Part shown: positions 45,018 to 53,052 of the stretch, piece after piece
Numbering within the stretch: position 1 is the stretch's first letter
How the letters are laid out: each line of letters opens with the position of its first letter
Made by a program: the position numbers and the translations under genes
The notes under the pieces: model-generated
Seen by the model: the letters and a program-made list of their open reading frames with translations, nothing else
Databases searched by the model: none
Told to the model about the DNA's origin: nothing
Source of the DNA: Nostoc sp. 'Peltigera membranacea cyanobiont' 210A
GTDB lineage: Bacteria > Cyanobacteriota > Cyanobacteriia > Cyanobacteriales > Nostocaceae
Direction of reading: 5' to 3'
DNA: 55,877 bases
Assembly: GCF_002246015.1 (NCBI RefSeq)
Contig: NZ_NOLJ01000020.1
Location: 1 to 55,877, forward strand

Positions 45018-45182
45018 TCACTTAAAAATGATTTGAAAAGCAATATCTCTCGCTGACTGCTTCAACACTTGCAGATAAGCAACAGCATCATCACGTCGGC
45101 GGAATCTTTTCACAACAATATTTTCTTGATTGGGAATATTACGGACAATACACCACGGTTTTAATTGCTCAGAATAAGTCAT
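45018..45182 (-). CDS. Conserved small cyanobacterial protein (54 aa)
   Basis: ATG 45182 is preceded by AAGGGG at 7 nt. The product reads MTYSEQLKPWCIVRNIPNQE, then NIVVKRFRRRDDAVAYLQVL and KQSARDIAFQIIFK. The pattern PWCIVRNIPN...VVKRFRRRDDAVAYLQ is one I know from short hypothetical proteins of filamentous cyanobacteria that contain a single alpha-beta motif. Function unknown. It is leftward and unlinked to its neighbours. Confidence 0.7.
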   Translation of the reverse strand: MTYSEQLKPWCIVRNIPNQENIVVKRFRRRDDAVAYLQVLKQSARDIAFQIIFK

Positions 45183-45329
45183 ATTCTACCCCTTAAAAAT
45201 GCTGTAAAATAACCATGTTATGTGCTAAAAAATCGCCAAATTTTACCTTAAACGAGGAGGTATACTCAAAGACAGGTCAAATTGATATTGACAATTAGAA
45301 TTATGTGTGTATTAGATTGATTGGAGAGA

Positions 45330-45441
45330 TATATAGCATTACGACTAGAATTTTGAAAGTGTAGTGAGTCTGAAAACCTTGCAGGGCAAAGCTTTTGTTT
45401 TAAAAACCTTTCTTTCAGTAATCAAACCGGATTGCTATATG
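45330..45441. repeat. MITE-like dispersed element, relative of 41631-41749
   Basis: Left end ATATATAGCATTACGACTAG, right end (reverse complement) CATATAGCAATCCGGTTTGA; both then run into TTTTGAAAG or TACTGAAAG. The likeness to the element at 41631 and to Nostoc TATAGCAATCCGGTTTGA repeats supports the same family. Confidence 0.5.
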
Positions 45442-45463
45442 TAGAATAGAAATGTTATTGAGA

Positions 45464-45766
45464 TCAAGGCGAATGAGTCAGACATAGCAATTGCCAAAGT
45501 TGTTCGGGAACTTCTTCAAAATGTTCCAGCAAAAAGTCCATGAATGCCAAATGTCGTAAATCATTAGGCTGAGGATAGCGTCTAAACTTACCTTGCTTAA
45601 ACCAACCTCTGACCGTAGAATCGGAACGACAGCATATTAAGGCAATTTGTTCATAACTCACATCCCATTTGGCATAAAATTCTTCTGGTTTCATACCAAA
45701 TTCCCAATGACTGTAGAGTGAAATTAGATGAATTTCTCTTGCCCCTAAAATCCGGGGGTTAGACAT
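45464..45766 (-). CDS. Small helix-turn-helix protein
   Basis: A 100-residue protein with LGAREIHLISLYSHWEFGMK, then YAKWDVSYEQIALICCRSDS and TVRGWFKQGKFRRYPQPNDL. The middle is a plausible HTH (EQIALICCRSDSTVRGWF) of the type seen in small cyanobacterial regulators. The C-terminus (LAFMDFLLEHFEEVPEQLWQ) is a helix pair. Leftward and single; no target is known. Confidence 0.65.
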   Translation of the reverse strand: MSNPRILGAREIHLISLYSHWEFGMKPEEFYAKWDVSYEQIALICCRSDSTVRGWFKQGKFRRYPQPNDLRHLAFMDFLLEHFEEVPEQLWQLLCLTHSP

Positions 45767-45864
45767 TGATACACCTCAAATATGTAAATATTGGAACTCA
45801 TTTCTTACATCAGGTATTTATCAGTCACAGAGTTTATAGACACACAAATAAAACCCGCTTATAT

Positions 45865-45981
45865 GGCAATACGGTTCAGTTAAGGCTAAAACTCTAGTTA
45901 CCAAAGTCGTTTTTTTAACGAACCGCTAAGGCGCAGAGAACGCAGAGAAAAGAAAGAGATGCTTAACTGAACTGTATTGGC
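45865..45981. mobile_element. MITE (117 bp) with 6-bp target duplication
   Basis: The terminal repeats GGCAATACGGTTCAGTTAAG (45865-45884) and the reverse complement of 45962-45981 (GCCAATACAGTTCAGTTAAG) match at 18 of 20 positions. TTATAT flanks both sides (45859-45864, 45982-45987). The centre contains GCGCAGAGAACGCAGAG, a Nostoc repeat phrase. No coding capacity, so it would need a transposase in trans. Confidence 0.75.
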
Positions 45982-46102
45982 TTATATGGGTTTTCAACTC
46001 TTGATTCACTCTAAATCTGCGTAAGCAGATATAGTTAAAATAGTTCCGTTATTTATAATGGCTAGAATACCGATTCAGGAATAGCCAGAAATAGTGGATA
46101 GG

Positions 46103-46205
46103 GTGTAATACGCTTGGGTTAAGCCTTTTTCTCCCCCTGCTTCCCCTGCTCAAGAACAGCCCGCCCTAACAGATAAATGTCCTTAACTAAACGGTATTGG
46201 GATAG
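46103..46205. repeat. Degenerate relative of the MITE
   Basis: Left GGTGTAATACGCTTGGGTTAAG and the reverse complement of the right end, ATCCCAATACCGTTTAGTTAAGG, resemble the ends of 45865-45981 (AATAC..TT.GTTAAG core). The middle is a CTTTTTCTCCCCCTGCTTCC filler. Confidence 0.45.
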
Positions 46206-46361
46206 GGCGGGGATAGTGCTTCGGTTCAAAAACGAAACGCCCTTTAACCACATTTTTGCACGAGCTATACTGTGAGGAGGGCAATTGAGTTTTTGACAAA
46301 TATTCTCAGAATAGCTTGACTGCAAATCCAACTTCAGTCGTACTCGGCAAGTTGGGATAGT

Positions 46362-48140
46362 TCACCAGCTATTTGATGTTTTAATATCTATAATAACTGG
46401 AATAGGGCTGAGAAACTTTTGGGCAGCAGCAACCATACAATTGTGTAATATATGGCTAACTTGGTCAACTTCAGTCTCTGGACATTCCAGTACAATTTCA
46501 TCATGCCTTACACAGATGAGTTTTGTTCTGAATTTAGCTAATGGATTTGAAAGTTTTACCATAGCTAATTTGTTGATGTCGGCATTTAAACCTTGTACTG
46601 GATGGTTAAATAGCTCTGATAGTCGGGGCTTGTTTACCCATCTCCTTCGTCTGTTTGCTAGTGTACGACTTTCCTTAATGCCTTGGATGTATTTACGTTT
46701 GATGTTTTCATGCCACCTAGCTATTCCAGGATAAGCTTCAAAGAATCGTTGACTGAAAGCTTTTGCTTGTTCTAATGTCATTGCTACTCCATATTTTACT
46801 TGGGCGTAAATTTGGAGTTTGGCAGCGCCCATACCGAAAATCAATCCAAAGTTTATTGCTTTTGCTAGTCTGCGGTCTTCTTCAGTTACTTCATTGATAT
46901 ATTTTCCAGTTACTAGAGATGCTGTTAATCGATGTAAGTCAGCCCCTTGACGATAGACTTGGCACATCTTTGTATCACCACTAAGCCGAGCCATAATTCG
47001 TAGTTCAATTTGGGAGTAATCGGCTTTGATAATTTTATAGCCAGGGGCAGCAATGAAACAGCTACGAGCTGCTTCATCACGGGGAATATTTTGTAGAGGT
47101 GGTTTGCGGCAAGAAAATCTACCGGATTTTGCCCCTAATTGATAATAGTTAGGATGAATTCTCCCAGTTTTGGGGTGGATATGCTGGGGTAGTTTCTCGG
47201 TAAAAGTGCCGATAATTTTGGATAGACGGCGGTAATCTAGCAATGCTTGAATTATGGGATATTGTGCAGCTAAAGAAACTAATTTACTTTGATTAGTTGA
47301 GTTAATTTTGATCCCAATAGCTTGTAAAGCAGCCAAAACTTGCTGAGGTGAATTCGGGTTTACTGCATCTGTCAGTTCTGGCAGCAATGACATCTGAGAA
47401 CTAGCAATACGGAGTTGCTTGAGTTGGCTTAAAGCATCTGTTTTTTCAGCTTCTAGTTTTGCACCCAGTATCTGCCATCGGGACAAGTCAAATAGCATTC
47501 CGTTAAGTTCCATTTGAGCTACAACAGGCATACACTGAAATTCCAGTCGGGCAATTTTGAGTAACTTTGCCTGCTTTAACTTGTTGAGGAGAATTGGGTA
47601 AAGGTCAAGTAATATGGCAGCATCTACGGCAGCATAGTGCAATTGAACCTTAGTAAGAGGTTTACACCAATCGCTGATTTGTTGAGTTTTATCTAGTTGA
47701 ATGTGTAGTAGCTTTTTAGTTATATTTTGTAAGGATGAGCTTGTTTTTAATCCTGCGGTTAGAACTTTATAAGCAAGTTGGGTATCAAAGAATTGACCAG
47801 AGGGTTGAAGTCCTGCGAGTGTGAGAAATTGCCAGTCGAACTTGGCATTATGTGCAATTTTGACAGCAGAGTTACAAAGCAGTTTTTTGAGTAGTGGGCG
47901 ATCGCTTTTGGGAATAGCTGGTAAATCTATCAGCACTACCGGATGGTTTGGTGCAGCTATTTGAATCAGTCTAATAGAATCAGTTAGAGGGTCAAGTCCT
48001 GTTGTTTCACAATCTATGGCTAAAACTTCTGCCTGAAACAGAGATTGGAGAGCAGAATTAAGAGCTGAAACATTGGAAACAATAGTATATTCTGGAGTAT
48101 AAATACTGGAATTGTTTGTATTTATTAAGCCTGTATTCAT
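46362..48140 (-). CDS. DNA polymerase I-like protein (3'-5' exonuclease plus polymerase)
   Basis: A 592-residue family A polymerase without the 5' nuclease domain. The exonuclease part: VLAIDCETTGLDP (Exo I, about 40-52), KIAHNAKFDWQFL (Exo II) and HYAAVDAAILLDLYP (Exo III). Polymerase: KADYSQIELRIMARLS (motif A, about 370), DRRLAKAINFGLIFGMG (motif B, about 412-428) and CVRHDEIVLE (motif C, about 542). All catalytic Asp/Glu, Lys and Tyr-side positions look intact. Klenow-like plasmid and phage polymerases of this size replicate or repair the element. No helicase or primase gene is adjacent, but the window has an AEP-type replication protein. Start MNTGLINTNN is plausible but unverified. Confidence 0.9.
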   Translation of the reverse strand: MNTGLINTNNSSIYTPEYTIVSNVSALNSALQSLFQAEVLAIDCETTGLDPLTDSIRLIQIAAPNHPVVLIDLPAIPKSDRPLLKKLLCNSAVKIAHNAKFDWQFLTLAGLQPSGQFFDTQLAYKVLTAGLKTSSSLQNITKKLLHIQLDKTQQISDWCKPLTKVQLHYAAVDAAILLDLYPILLNKLKQAKLLKIARLEFQCMPVVAQMELNGMLFDLSRWQILGAKLEAEKTDALSQLKQLRIASSQMSLLPELTDAVNPNSPQQVLAALQAIGIKINSTNQSKLVSLAAQYPIIQALLDYRRLSKIIGTFTEKLPQHIHPKTGRIHPNYYQLGAKSGRFSCRKPPLQNIPRDEAARSCFIAAPGYKIIKADYSQIELRIMARLSGDTKMCQVYRQGADLHRLTASLVTGKYINEVTEEDRRLAKAINFGLIFGMGAAKLQIYAQVKYGVAMTLEQAKAFSQRFFEAYPGIARWHENIKRKYIQGIKESRTLANRRRRWVNKPRLSELFNHPVQGLNADINKLAMVKLSNPLAKFRTKLICVRHDEIVLECPETEVDQVSHILHNCMVAAAQKFLSPIPVIIDIKTSNSW

Positions 48141-48236
48141 AATAAATTAAATTTGAATTTCTCACCTAGAAGCGATAGCTTGTATATCTAGCAACTTCAA
48201 AAGATTTAGTTTTATACAAAGATTTTAAAAACTGTT

Positions 48237-48270
48237 AAAGAGAGGTAATATTATCGATATTCCTCTCTTT
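48237..48270 (-). terminator. Hairpin after the 48277-48831 gene
   Basis: A 9-bp stem (AAAGAGAGG 48237-48245, CCTCTCTTT 48262-48270) ends 6 bases after the stop of the leftward gene, with a T-rich tail on the minus strand (TTTAACAGTTTTT). Confidence 0.6.
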
Positions 48271-48276
48271 CTATGA

Positions 48277-48831
48277 TTAACTGACTTGACGCTTATTTAT
48301 TTTTGCAATGCTAGAATGCTGAATATTCTCTTGAGCAGATGTAAAAGCAGTAGGAGCCAATTCTCTAATAATGGGTGTGACAATTTCTGGTGCCAGTTCT
48401 AAACGATGCTTAATCTGTGCTTGCAACCAGGCTAAAGGAACACTTTTACTGTTGACTTTTTGTTTGATAATTAAGTCAGGATTGGATGTTGAAGCTTTTT
48501 TTATGGCAGTAGCAATTTTTCTGGCTGTCCGTAAATCAATTTTGTCTACATCAATGCTAATAAAGTTGTCTGGTTGAGGTTCTGGTTTTGATGTAATACG
48601 GTTAGTTGATTGATTTTGATTTTCTAACTTGAGAGATTTCTTAATATCAATAGATTCAAGGTATGATTCTTCAGATATTGTGTTGTTGGTATGATATTCA
48701 ATATTGAGTGTAAAAGCCTGCCACAGATGGACTATTCCCACAACAAAATCAATGAGTATTACAATGGCATATAAGGCTGTAATTCCAATAATGAGATGAT
48801 TTAAAATCTCTTGACTTTCTTGAGTATTCAT
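48277..48831 (-). CDS. Hypothetical membrane-anchored protein
   Basis: The 184-residue product has one N-terminal membrane segment (LIIGITALYAIVILIDFVVG), a polar linker, and a C-terminal part IDLRTARKIATAIKKASTSN ... LAWLQAQIKHRLELAPEIV. That IDLRTARKIA...AWLQAQI pattern recurs in cyanobacterial hypothetical proteins that look like DNA- or nucleotide-associated domains, but I cannot name it. It is leftward between the polymerase and the next hypothetical gene and has its own probable terminator. Confidence 0.6.
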   Translation of the reverse strand: MNTQESQEILNHLIIGITALYAIVILIDFVVGIVHLWQAFTLNIEYHTNNTISEESYLESIDIKKSLKLENQNQSTNRITSKPEPQPDNFISIDVDKIDLRTARKIATAIKKASTSNPDLIIKQKVNSKSVPLAWLQAQIKHRLELAPEIVTPIIRELAPTAFTSAQENIQHSSIAKINKRQVS

Positions 48832-48892
48832 GATGACTAACTTGAAAATTTATGTTCATAATTAAAGAAGCGAACGCTTCCATTTAACAGAA

Positions 48893-48929
48893 AAATCCTC
48901 AGATGAAAATTTGAATAGACTGAGGATTT
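48893..48929 (-). terminator. Rho-independent terminator of the 48939-49637 gene
   Basis: A 10-bp stem (AAATCCTCAG 48893-48902, CTGAGGATTT 48920-48929) followed on the minus strand by TTTTTCTG. It lies 10 bases beyond the stop codon. Confidence 0.75.
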
Positions 48930-48938
48930 CTGGAAAAT

Positions 48939-49637
48939 TCAGAACAAGCTAATTTGCACAGTTGAATTTGATGAAGGTTTAGGAGTTGGAGTGCTTTGGG
49001 TCGAGTCTAAGTTAGTCTTGGCAGTGACATGACGCTTACCCCATCCTTCTTGTGCTGCGTGTTTAACTATGCTGCGTCGAATTGACCTGCTAAGATAGTT
49101 GAATTCATTTTTTACCTGATTAAAATGAATGATGCGATTATTGCTGGCATTGCTCGTATCACCATCACTTATAAATTCATAAAAACTCTTGCAACCCTTT
49201 GGTAATTTATCGTATTTGGTTAAAACTTCATTACCTACCCAAAGATAAAGATCAGCGTAGTCCCTATGTAAAGGTGCTTCGTAAGTTGCTGGCATCATGT
49301 AGGTAAGAACTTCTGTGGCTGTGCTGGAAACACCAACCTGATCTTGTTCGTATTCAGTGAAGATAAGTTCCAATCGCTCCTGAATACAAGCAAACTTCAG
49401 CCATTGGGGAATCGTATCACTCCAAGGACTGCGATGAATTACCAATGGCCCTGCAAGGTAGCGAACATGGTGTAGGGAAAATTCAGCTATTTCCAAAAGA
49501 CTTGCTAATAATTCTTTTGGTGTATTTAAACTTGCCAGAATTTTCAGCATTTTTCGGGTGTTGTCTGGCAGTTTGGTACTATTACCATTACTGATTTCTG
49601 CCATTATTTCTGGTGAAATTAAATTCATTTGCTCCAT
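48939..49637 (-). CDS. Hypothetical plasmid protein (232 aa)
   Basis: I do not recognise it. It is soluble, with an N-terminal helical part (TRKMLKILASLNTPKELLAS ... LLEIAEFSLHHVRYLAGP), a central YAD-LYLWVGNEVLTKYDKLPKGCKSFYEF segment, and a C-terminal basic part (YLSRSIRRSIVKHAAQEGWG) before a Ser/Pro/Thr-rich tail. It has a good terminator and diverges from the gene at 49762. A replication- or partition-linked role is possible from the neighbours but not shown. Confidence 0.6.
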   Translation of the reverse strand: MEQMNLISPEIMAEISNGNSTKLPDNTRKMLKILASLNTPKELLASLLEIAEFSLHHVRYLAGPLVIHRSPWSDTIPQWLKFACIQERLELIFTEYEQDQVGVSSTATEVLTYMMPATYEAPLHRDYADLYLWVGNEVLTKYDKLPKGCKSFYEFISDGDTSNASNNRIIHFNQVKNEFNYLSRSIRRSIVKHAAQEGWGKRHVTAKTNLDSTQSTPTPKPSSNSTVQISLF

Positions 49638-49761
49638 TTGTCATCTCGATATGAGCGCATCACAAAAAATAGCCAATCGGCTAAAAAATTAATGTCCAAT
49701 AGGTGAAGGCTGATATTAGATAATTCTTTTTATGCTGGCATTGATACAGGTTTTTTAGGTA

Positions 49762-50076
49762 ATGCCAATGAATAACGAACCCACAATTAACCAAAATCTT
49801 GATACTGACGACAGTAGTAATTATCAGTCTGGCAGTGGCTATCAATCTTTATGTTACGGTGTTGAGCAATTAAGTTCTGGAGATAGTAGTAATCCCTTGC
49901 AAGCAGACCAATTTAGGGATGGTTATCAAGAGAATATTTTTGAAATCAATCTTGGGGATACACCTTACACTGAATCGGCTGCTAATCCCAATCCTCAATT
50001 ACCAGGATATGGCTCTGGCTCAGGTTACAAGTCTAAGAAAAGTCAACAGTCAGCATCGCCAGAGCTAGAGTTATAA
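49762..50076 (+). CDS. Hypothetical low-complexity protein (104 aa)
   Basis: The product is rich in Ser, Asn, Gly and Tyr (SNYQSGSGYQSLCYG, PQLPGYGSGSGYKSKKSQQS) and acidic in the middle. Repeated S-G-x-G-Y-x-S units suggest a disordered protein. It is rightward, upstream of the envelope genes, so it may belong to the same operon, perhaps as a secreted or cytoplasmic factor. No family recognised. Confidence 0.5.
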   Translation: MPMNNEPTINQNLDTDDSSNYQSGSGYQSLCYGVEQLSSGDSSNPLQADQFRDGYQENIFEINLGDTPYTESAANPNPQLPGYGSGSGYKSKKSQQSASPELEL

Positions 50077-50187
50077 GTCATATTTCTACTGATAACTATA
50101 CCCCACAAGTAACAAAAGAATGGTTTCCATTAAATAAATTGCTTTGCTTATTTGGGTATAGTTGCTGTCATCTTTAAACCTGAAATT

Positions 50188-52146
50188 ATGAAGATACCAA
50201 AAGCATGGATATCTCTTCTGGTTGTCATTGCTTGTATTATTTATAGTATCGCTGCACAAGCTACAATCAACACAATTGGTGATGGCAATTTACCGACTCG
50301 AATTGTAGAAGTTGCAAATCCTCAGTCTCGACTACCTGCTACTAAAGTTTTGCTCCCAGACTGGAGCCGCATTTCTCTAGCCCAGCTACCAGGTATCAGT
50401 CAATCCGGTGCAATTGATGGCAGTCCCTACAGTCAAACACTAGGTTATGACCTGAGTCGCACTTGGAATGTGGGTATGACTCCTGACCAATATTTGAAGT
50501 TAGGAGATATCAGTGAAGCATTACAGGCAGAGGAGTTTTCTTTGCAGGCGATCGCTCTACGCACACAACCAGAGGCGAACACAGACATTAACAGTATAGA
50601 TTTAAACAAAATTGCCTTGAGTGAATTTCCCCTGATTGGTGAGCAGACATTAAGCCATTTAGCTCAGGTTGTTCCAGAATTGGCTAAGACACAAGTAAAC
50701 AATATTACACCTGTTGCAACCTTACTAAAATCTCAGGGGATTGCTGCATCTAATTTAACACTAGCTCAGGTACTAACACAGTATGAAGTTGGGCAAATGA
50801 AGCTGGGAGAAATCGACTTGTTAAAGTTTTCTATTTCTTCAATTCCTAACTTAGATGCAGTACAGCTACAACAATTTACAGGTTGGATGAATAGCAATGT
50901 TTCGGATATTCCTGGTTTGGGACAAGTACCTTTAGGATTAATGCCTAATCCCATCACTGAAATTGGTAGCTTGGTAATGCGGATTGATGTAGTTTATGGG
51001 CCAACAGAAAACCGCCGTAACAATACGATTTCTGGTTCAGACGTGCAAGGGTTTTCTGTGCCTTGTACTGAAAAAGACTGCGCTTACTTAGAACTGGACG
51101 ATTTGGAGAATACAGGTCGTAGCGATCGCAGTAAGTTAGAAGGTAAACAGTGGATTTCCGGTAAATACCAAGAAGTCGAGGGCGGGCGGGGTATCTTGAA
51201 AGCAGTGAATAACGGTCGGGAACCAACAGGACGGCTACCGTTTGGTAAAGCTTTTAAGGTGGTGGTAATGGAGCCGGATGAAACTACTGATACGGTAGAT
51301 ACGGCTTTGTTCTTTCGATTCTGTGCTTGGCGAATGGGTTGTACACCTTACTTTATCGGGCCTGTTCCTTTTTTCAGCTACAAGGTTAACTCCCTGATAT
51401 TTGTAGGTAATTTGAGTGAACAGAGGACAAATACTACGTCTTTACCAACCGGAGCTACAAGAGAGCCGAAAGCTAAGACTACCAACGGTACTGGAGTAAT
51501 AGAGAAGATAAATCCATGCACCTTTAGTAGTGCTAGTCAATCGATAACAGATCAATCATTCTCCGGTATTGATTTGCGATCGCTGGGAAATGCGATCGCG
51601 GAAATTGAGAGCGCTGGTAGCGGGGATTACAAAGCAGTTGGCATACATACCTGTGCAGATGGGGGTTTAAATTGTGGTCGCGCTCTCGGTCGCTACCAGT
51701 TCATGAGTTATAACCCTTATGCAGTGCAGTTAATTGCTGTCAAGCCTGGAGGTCAAGAGTTCCTGAGTCAAGTGGAGCAAGGGCATCAACCAACAGAGGC
51801 TGAACTATTTGAGTTTTTTCCTCCAGCTGACCAAGATAGGGCATTTATGGCTGATATGGCTAACAAAATTCAAGTAACACAAGAGCAAATCGATCCGGCT
51901 AGAGGACAGCCATTTACGGGCGATCGCCTAATTGAACGAGTGGCTCAAAAGCATTTTGGTGGTGATTACAGCAAAGTTGATGGAAATGGCTCAGATGCCC
52001 TCGGTCGTCTCAGTCTCAAAGATTACGGCAAAACCGCTTTAGCTAGTTATCGCAACAGTAATAGCGATAATGGAACGCTGACCTGTTCTCCCAATGTAAA
52101 TTCTAGCTACATCAGCACTGCTAAAAATACTGAAAATGGGAGGTAG
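50188..52146 (+). CDS. Exported protein with lytic-transglycosylase-like C-terminal domain
   Basis: A 652-residue protein if started at ATG 50188 (MKIPKAWISLLVVIACIIYS), which opens a signal peptide or membrane anchor; a TTG at 50152 is less likely. Residues 50-260 contain repeated helical units with LSQ-PLAQVLTQYEVGQMKLGE-like patterns. The C-terminal 200 residues (GIDLRSLGNAIAEIESAGSG, HTCADGGLNCGRALGRYQFM, SYNPYAVQLI) resemble lysozyme/transglycosylase domains, with the AIAEIESAG...GRYQFM region carrying a putative Glu. Such enzymes open the cell wall for conjugation machines. The next gene, 3 nt downstream, encodes a lipoprotein-like partner. Function inferred. Confidence 0.65.
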   Translation: MKIPKAWISLLVVIACIIYSIAAQATINTIGDGNLPTRIVEVANPQSRLPATKVLLPDWSRISLAQLPGISQSGAIDGSPYSQTLGYDLSRTWNVGMTPDQYLKLGDISEALQAEEFSLQAIALRTQPEANTDINSIDLNKIALSEFPLIGEQTLSHLAQVVPELAKTQVNNITPVATLLKSQGIAASNLTLAQVLTQYEVGQMKLGEIDLLKFSISSIPNLDAVQLQQFTGWMNSNVSDIPGLGQVPLGLMPNPITEIGSLVMRIDVVYGPTENRRNNTISGSDVQGFSVPCTEKDCAYLELDDLENTGRSDRSKLEGKQWISGKYQEVEGGRGILKAVNNGREPTGRLPFGKAFKVVVMEPDETTDTVDTALFFRFCAWRMGCTPYFIGPVPFFSYKVNSLIFVGNLSEQRTNTTSLPTGATREPKAKTTNGTGVIEKINPCTFSSASQSITDQSFSGIDLRSLGNAIAEIESAGSGDYKAVGIHTCADGGLNCGRALGRYQFMSYNPYAVQLIAVKPGGQEFLSQVEQGHQPTEAELFEFFPPADQDRAFMADMANKIQVTQEQIDPARGQPFTGDRLIERVAQKHFGGDYSKVDGNGSDALGRLSLKDYGKTALASYRNSNSDNGTLTCSPNVNSSYISTAKNTENGR

Positions 52147-52149
52147 AGT

Positions 52150-52878
52150 ATGACAGATTTATCTAAAACTTCTATTACCTCAGCCCATGAGATAAAAGAA
52201 ATACTGGATACTGAGCTGCATTCAAAAATACACTTTGGGCAAACAGCGGAAGGAAAGGGAGTTTATTCTTCCTCCGCCTCCCCTACTCAGTCTCAACCAC
52301 TGAAGACAACTGCATATCAATTACCAGCACCGACTATGAGGGTACGCTACTGGGTTCATTGGTTTCGCATTGGTTTAGGCATCTTTTTGTTGCTGTCAAT
52401 TCTCATGAGCTTAGGGGGCTGTAGCTTAAATGCAGCAACCGTTACTTGGAACAAAGCTGCTAATGTTGTGCCTGCTACAGTCCTTGAACAGGTGATTGTA
52501 GAAAATACAGAGTTAAATTCCAAAGTATCTGCTAAAAATATACTGGCTTGGAGTGTGGAAGGAAAAGACGGTAGGTTCGCAGTTTTCAACTTGAATACAC
52601 CTGATGTCTGCGGTGCTTTGGGATGTCTGTATACTGGTTACTGGCTCAGAAAGGACAAACCAATTACTCAGGTATTCTTGAGTTACTTGAATCCCAATTT
52701 GCCAACAGGTAAACATTTGTTGTCAGTGGGAGAGAACCGAGGTCAGGCATTACCGTGCATTAAAGTACTGCAAACCGAGCAAGAGCAGCTACGTCAATTG
52801 AATTTTTGTTTCAATGGCACTGGCTATCAACTTGCTGATAGTCAGCTTTTCACTAATAGTAAAAAATCCCAAAGTTGA
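52150..52878 (+). CDS. Membrane-anchored, lipoprotein-like protein
   Basis: The 242-residue product has a hydrophobic segment (WFRIGLGIFLLLSILMSLGG) followed by C-S, a lipobox-like LGGC site, and an outside C-terminal domain with several Cys (CGALGCLYTGYW, PCIKVLQT, NFCF). An N-terminal polar stretch of 60 residues precedes the anchor, so a shorter start (MRVRYWVHWF, 52336) is possible. It follows the transglycosylase-like gene after 3 nt and has a strong terminator, so the two are one operon, perhaps part of a conjugation apparatus. Confidence 0.6.
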   Translation: MTDLSKTSITSAHEIKEILDTELHSKIHFGQTAEGKGVYSSSASPTQSQPLKTTAYQLPAPTMRVRYWVHWFRIGLGIFLLLSILMSLGGCSLNAATVTWNKAANVVPATVLEQVIVENTELNSKVSAKNILAWSVEGKDGRFAVFNLNTPDVCGALGCLYTGYWLRKDKPITQVFLSYLNPNLPTGKHLLSVGENRGQALPCIKVLQTEQEQLRQLNFCFNGTGYQLADSQLFTNSKKSQS

Positions 52879-52898
52879 TAACTTGAAAGCTGGAAGAT

Positions 52899-52940
52899 AA
52901 CTCTGCCATAGTCATCTTAGCTACGGCAGAGTTTTCTTCT
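52899..52940 (+). terminator. Rho-independent terminator
   Basis: A 13-bp stem with one mismatch (52899-52911 with 52921-52933, core CTCTGCC/GGCAGAG) and a 9-base loop, followed by TTTTCTTCT. It lies 20 bases after the lipoprotein-like gene and should end that operon. Confidence 0.8.
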
Positions 52941-53052
52941 AAAACCTCTAGGAAATTCCCATTAAATCGGTATCTAGGTCAGTGGTGGATGAAGAGTGCT
53001 GAGTGCTGAGTAGTGGGTAGTTTACCAGCACAGACGCTATAGTTGTATTGGA

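Larger units (their letters stand above)
44946..45463. other. Region with a small gene and a MITE-like element
   Basis: This gap of about 500 bases contains a short leftward gene (45018-45182) and an inverted-repeat element (45330-45441), both listed separately. Nothing else was supported. Confidence 0.5.
45767..46361. other. Intergenic region with two MITE-like elements
   Basis: 595 bases with no convincing gene. 45865-45981 is an element with a target duplication; 46103-46205 is a degenerate relative. A leftward frame at 46119-46331 runs through the second and is not accepted. Confidence 0.5.

Noticed and set aside
46119..46331. Leftward 70-aa open frame
   Set aside because: It runs through a MITE-like element and has no protein-like conservation.
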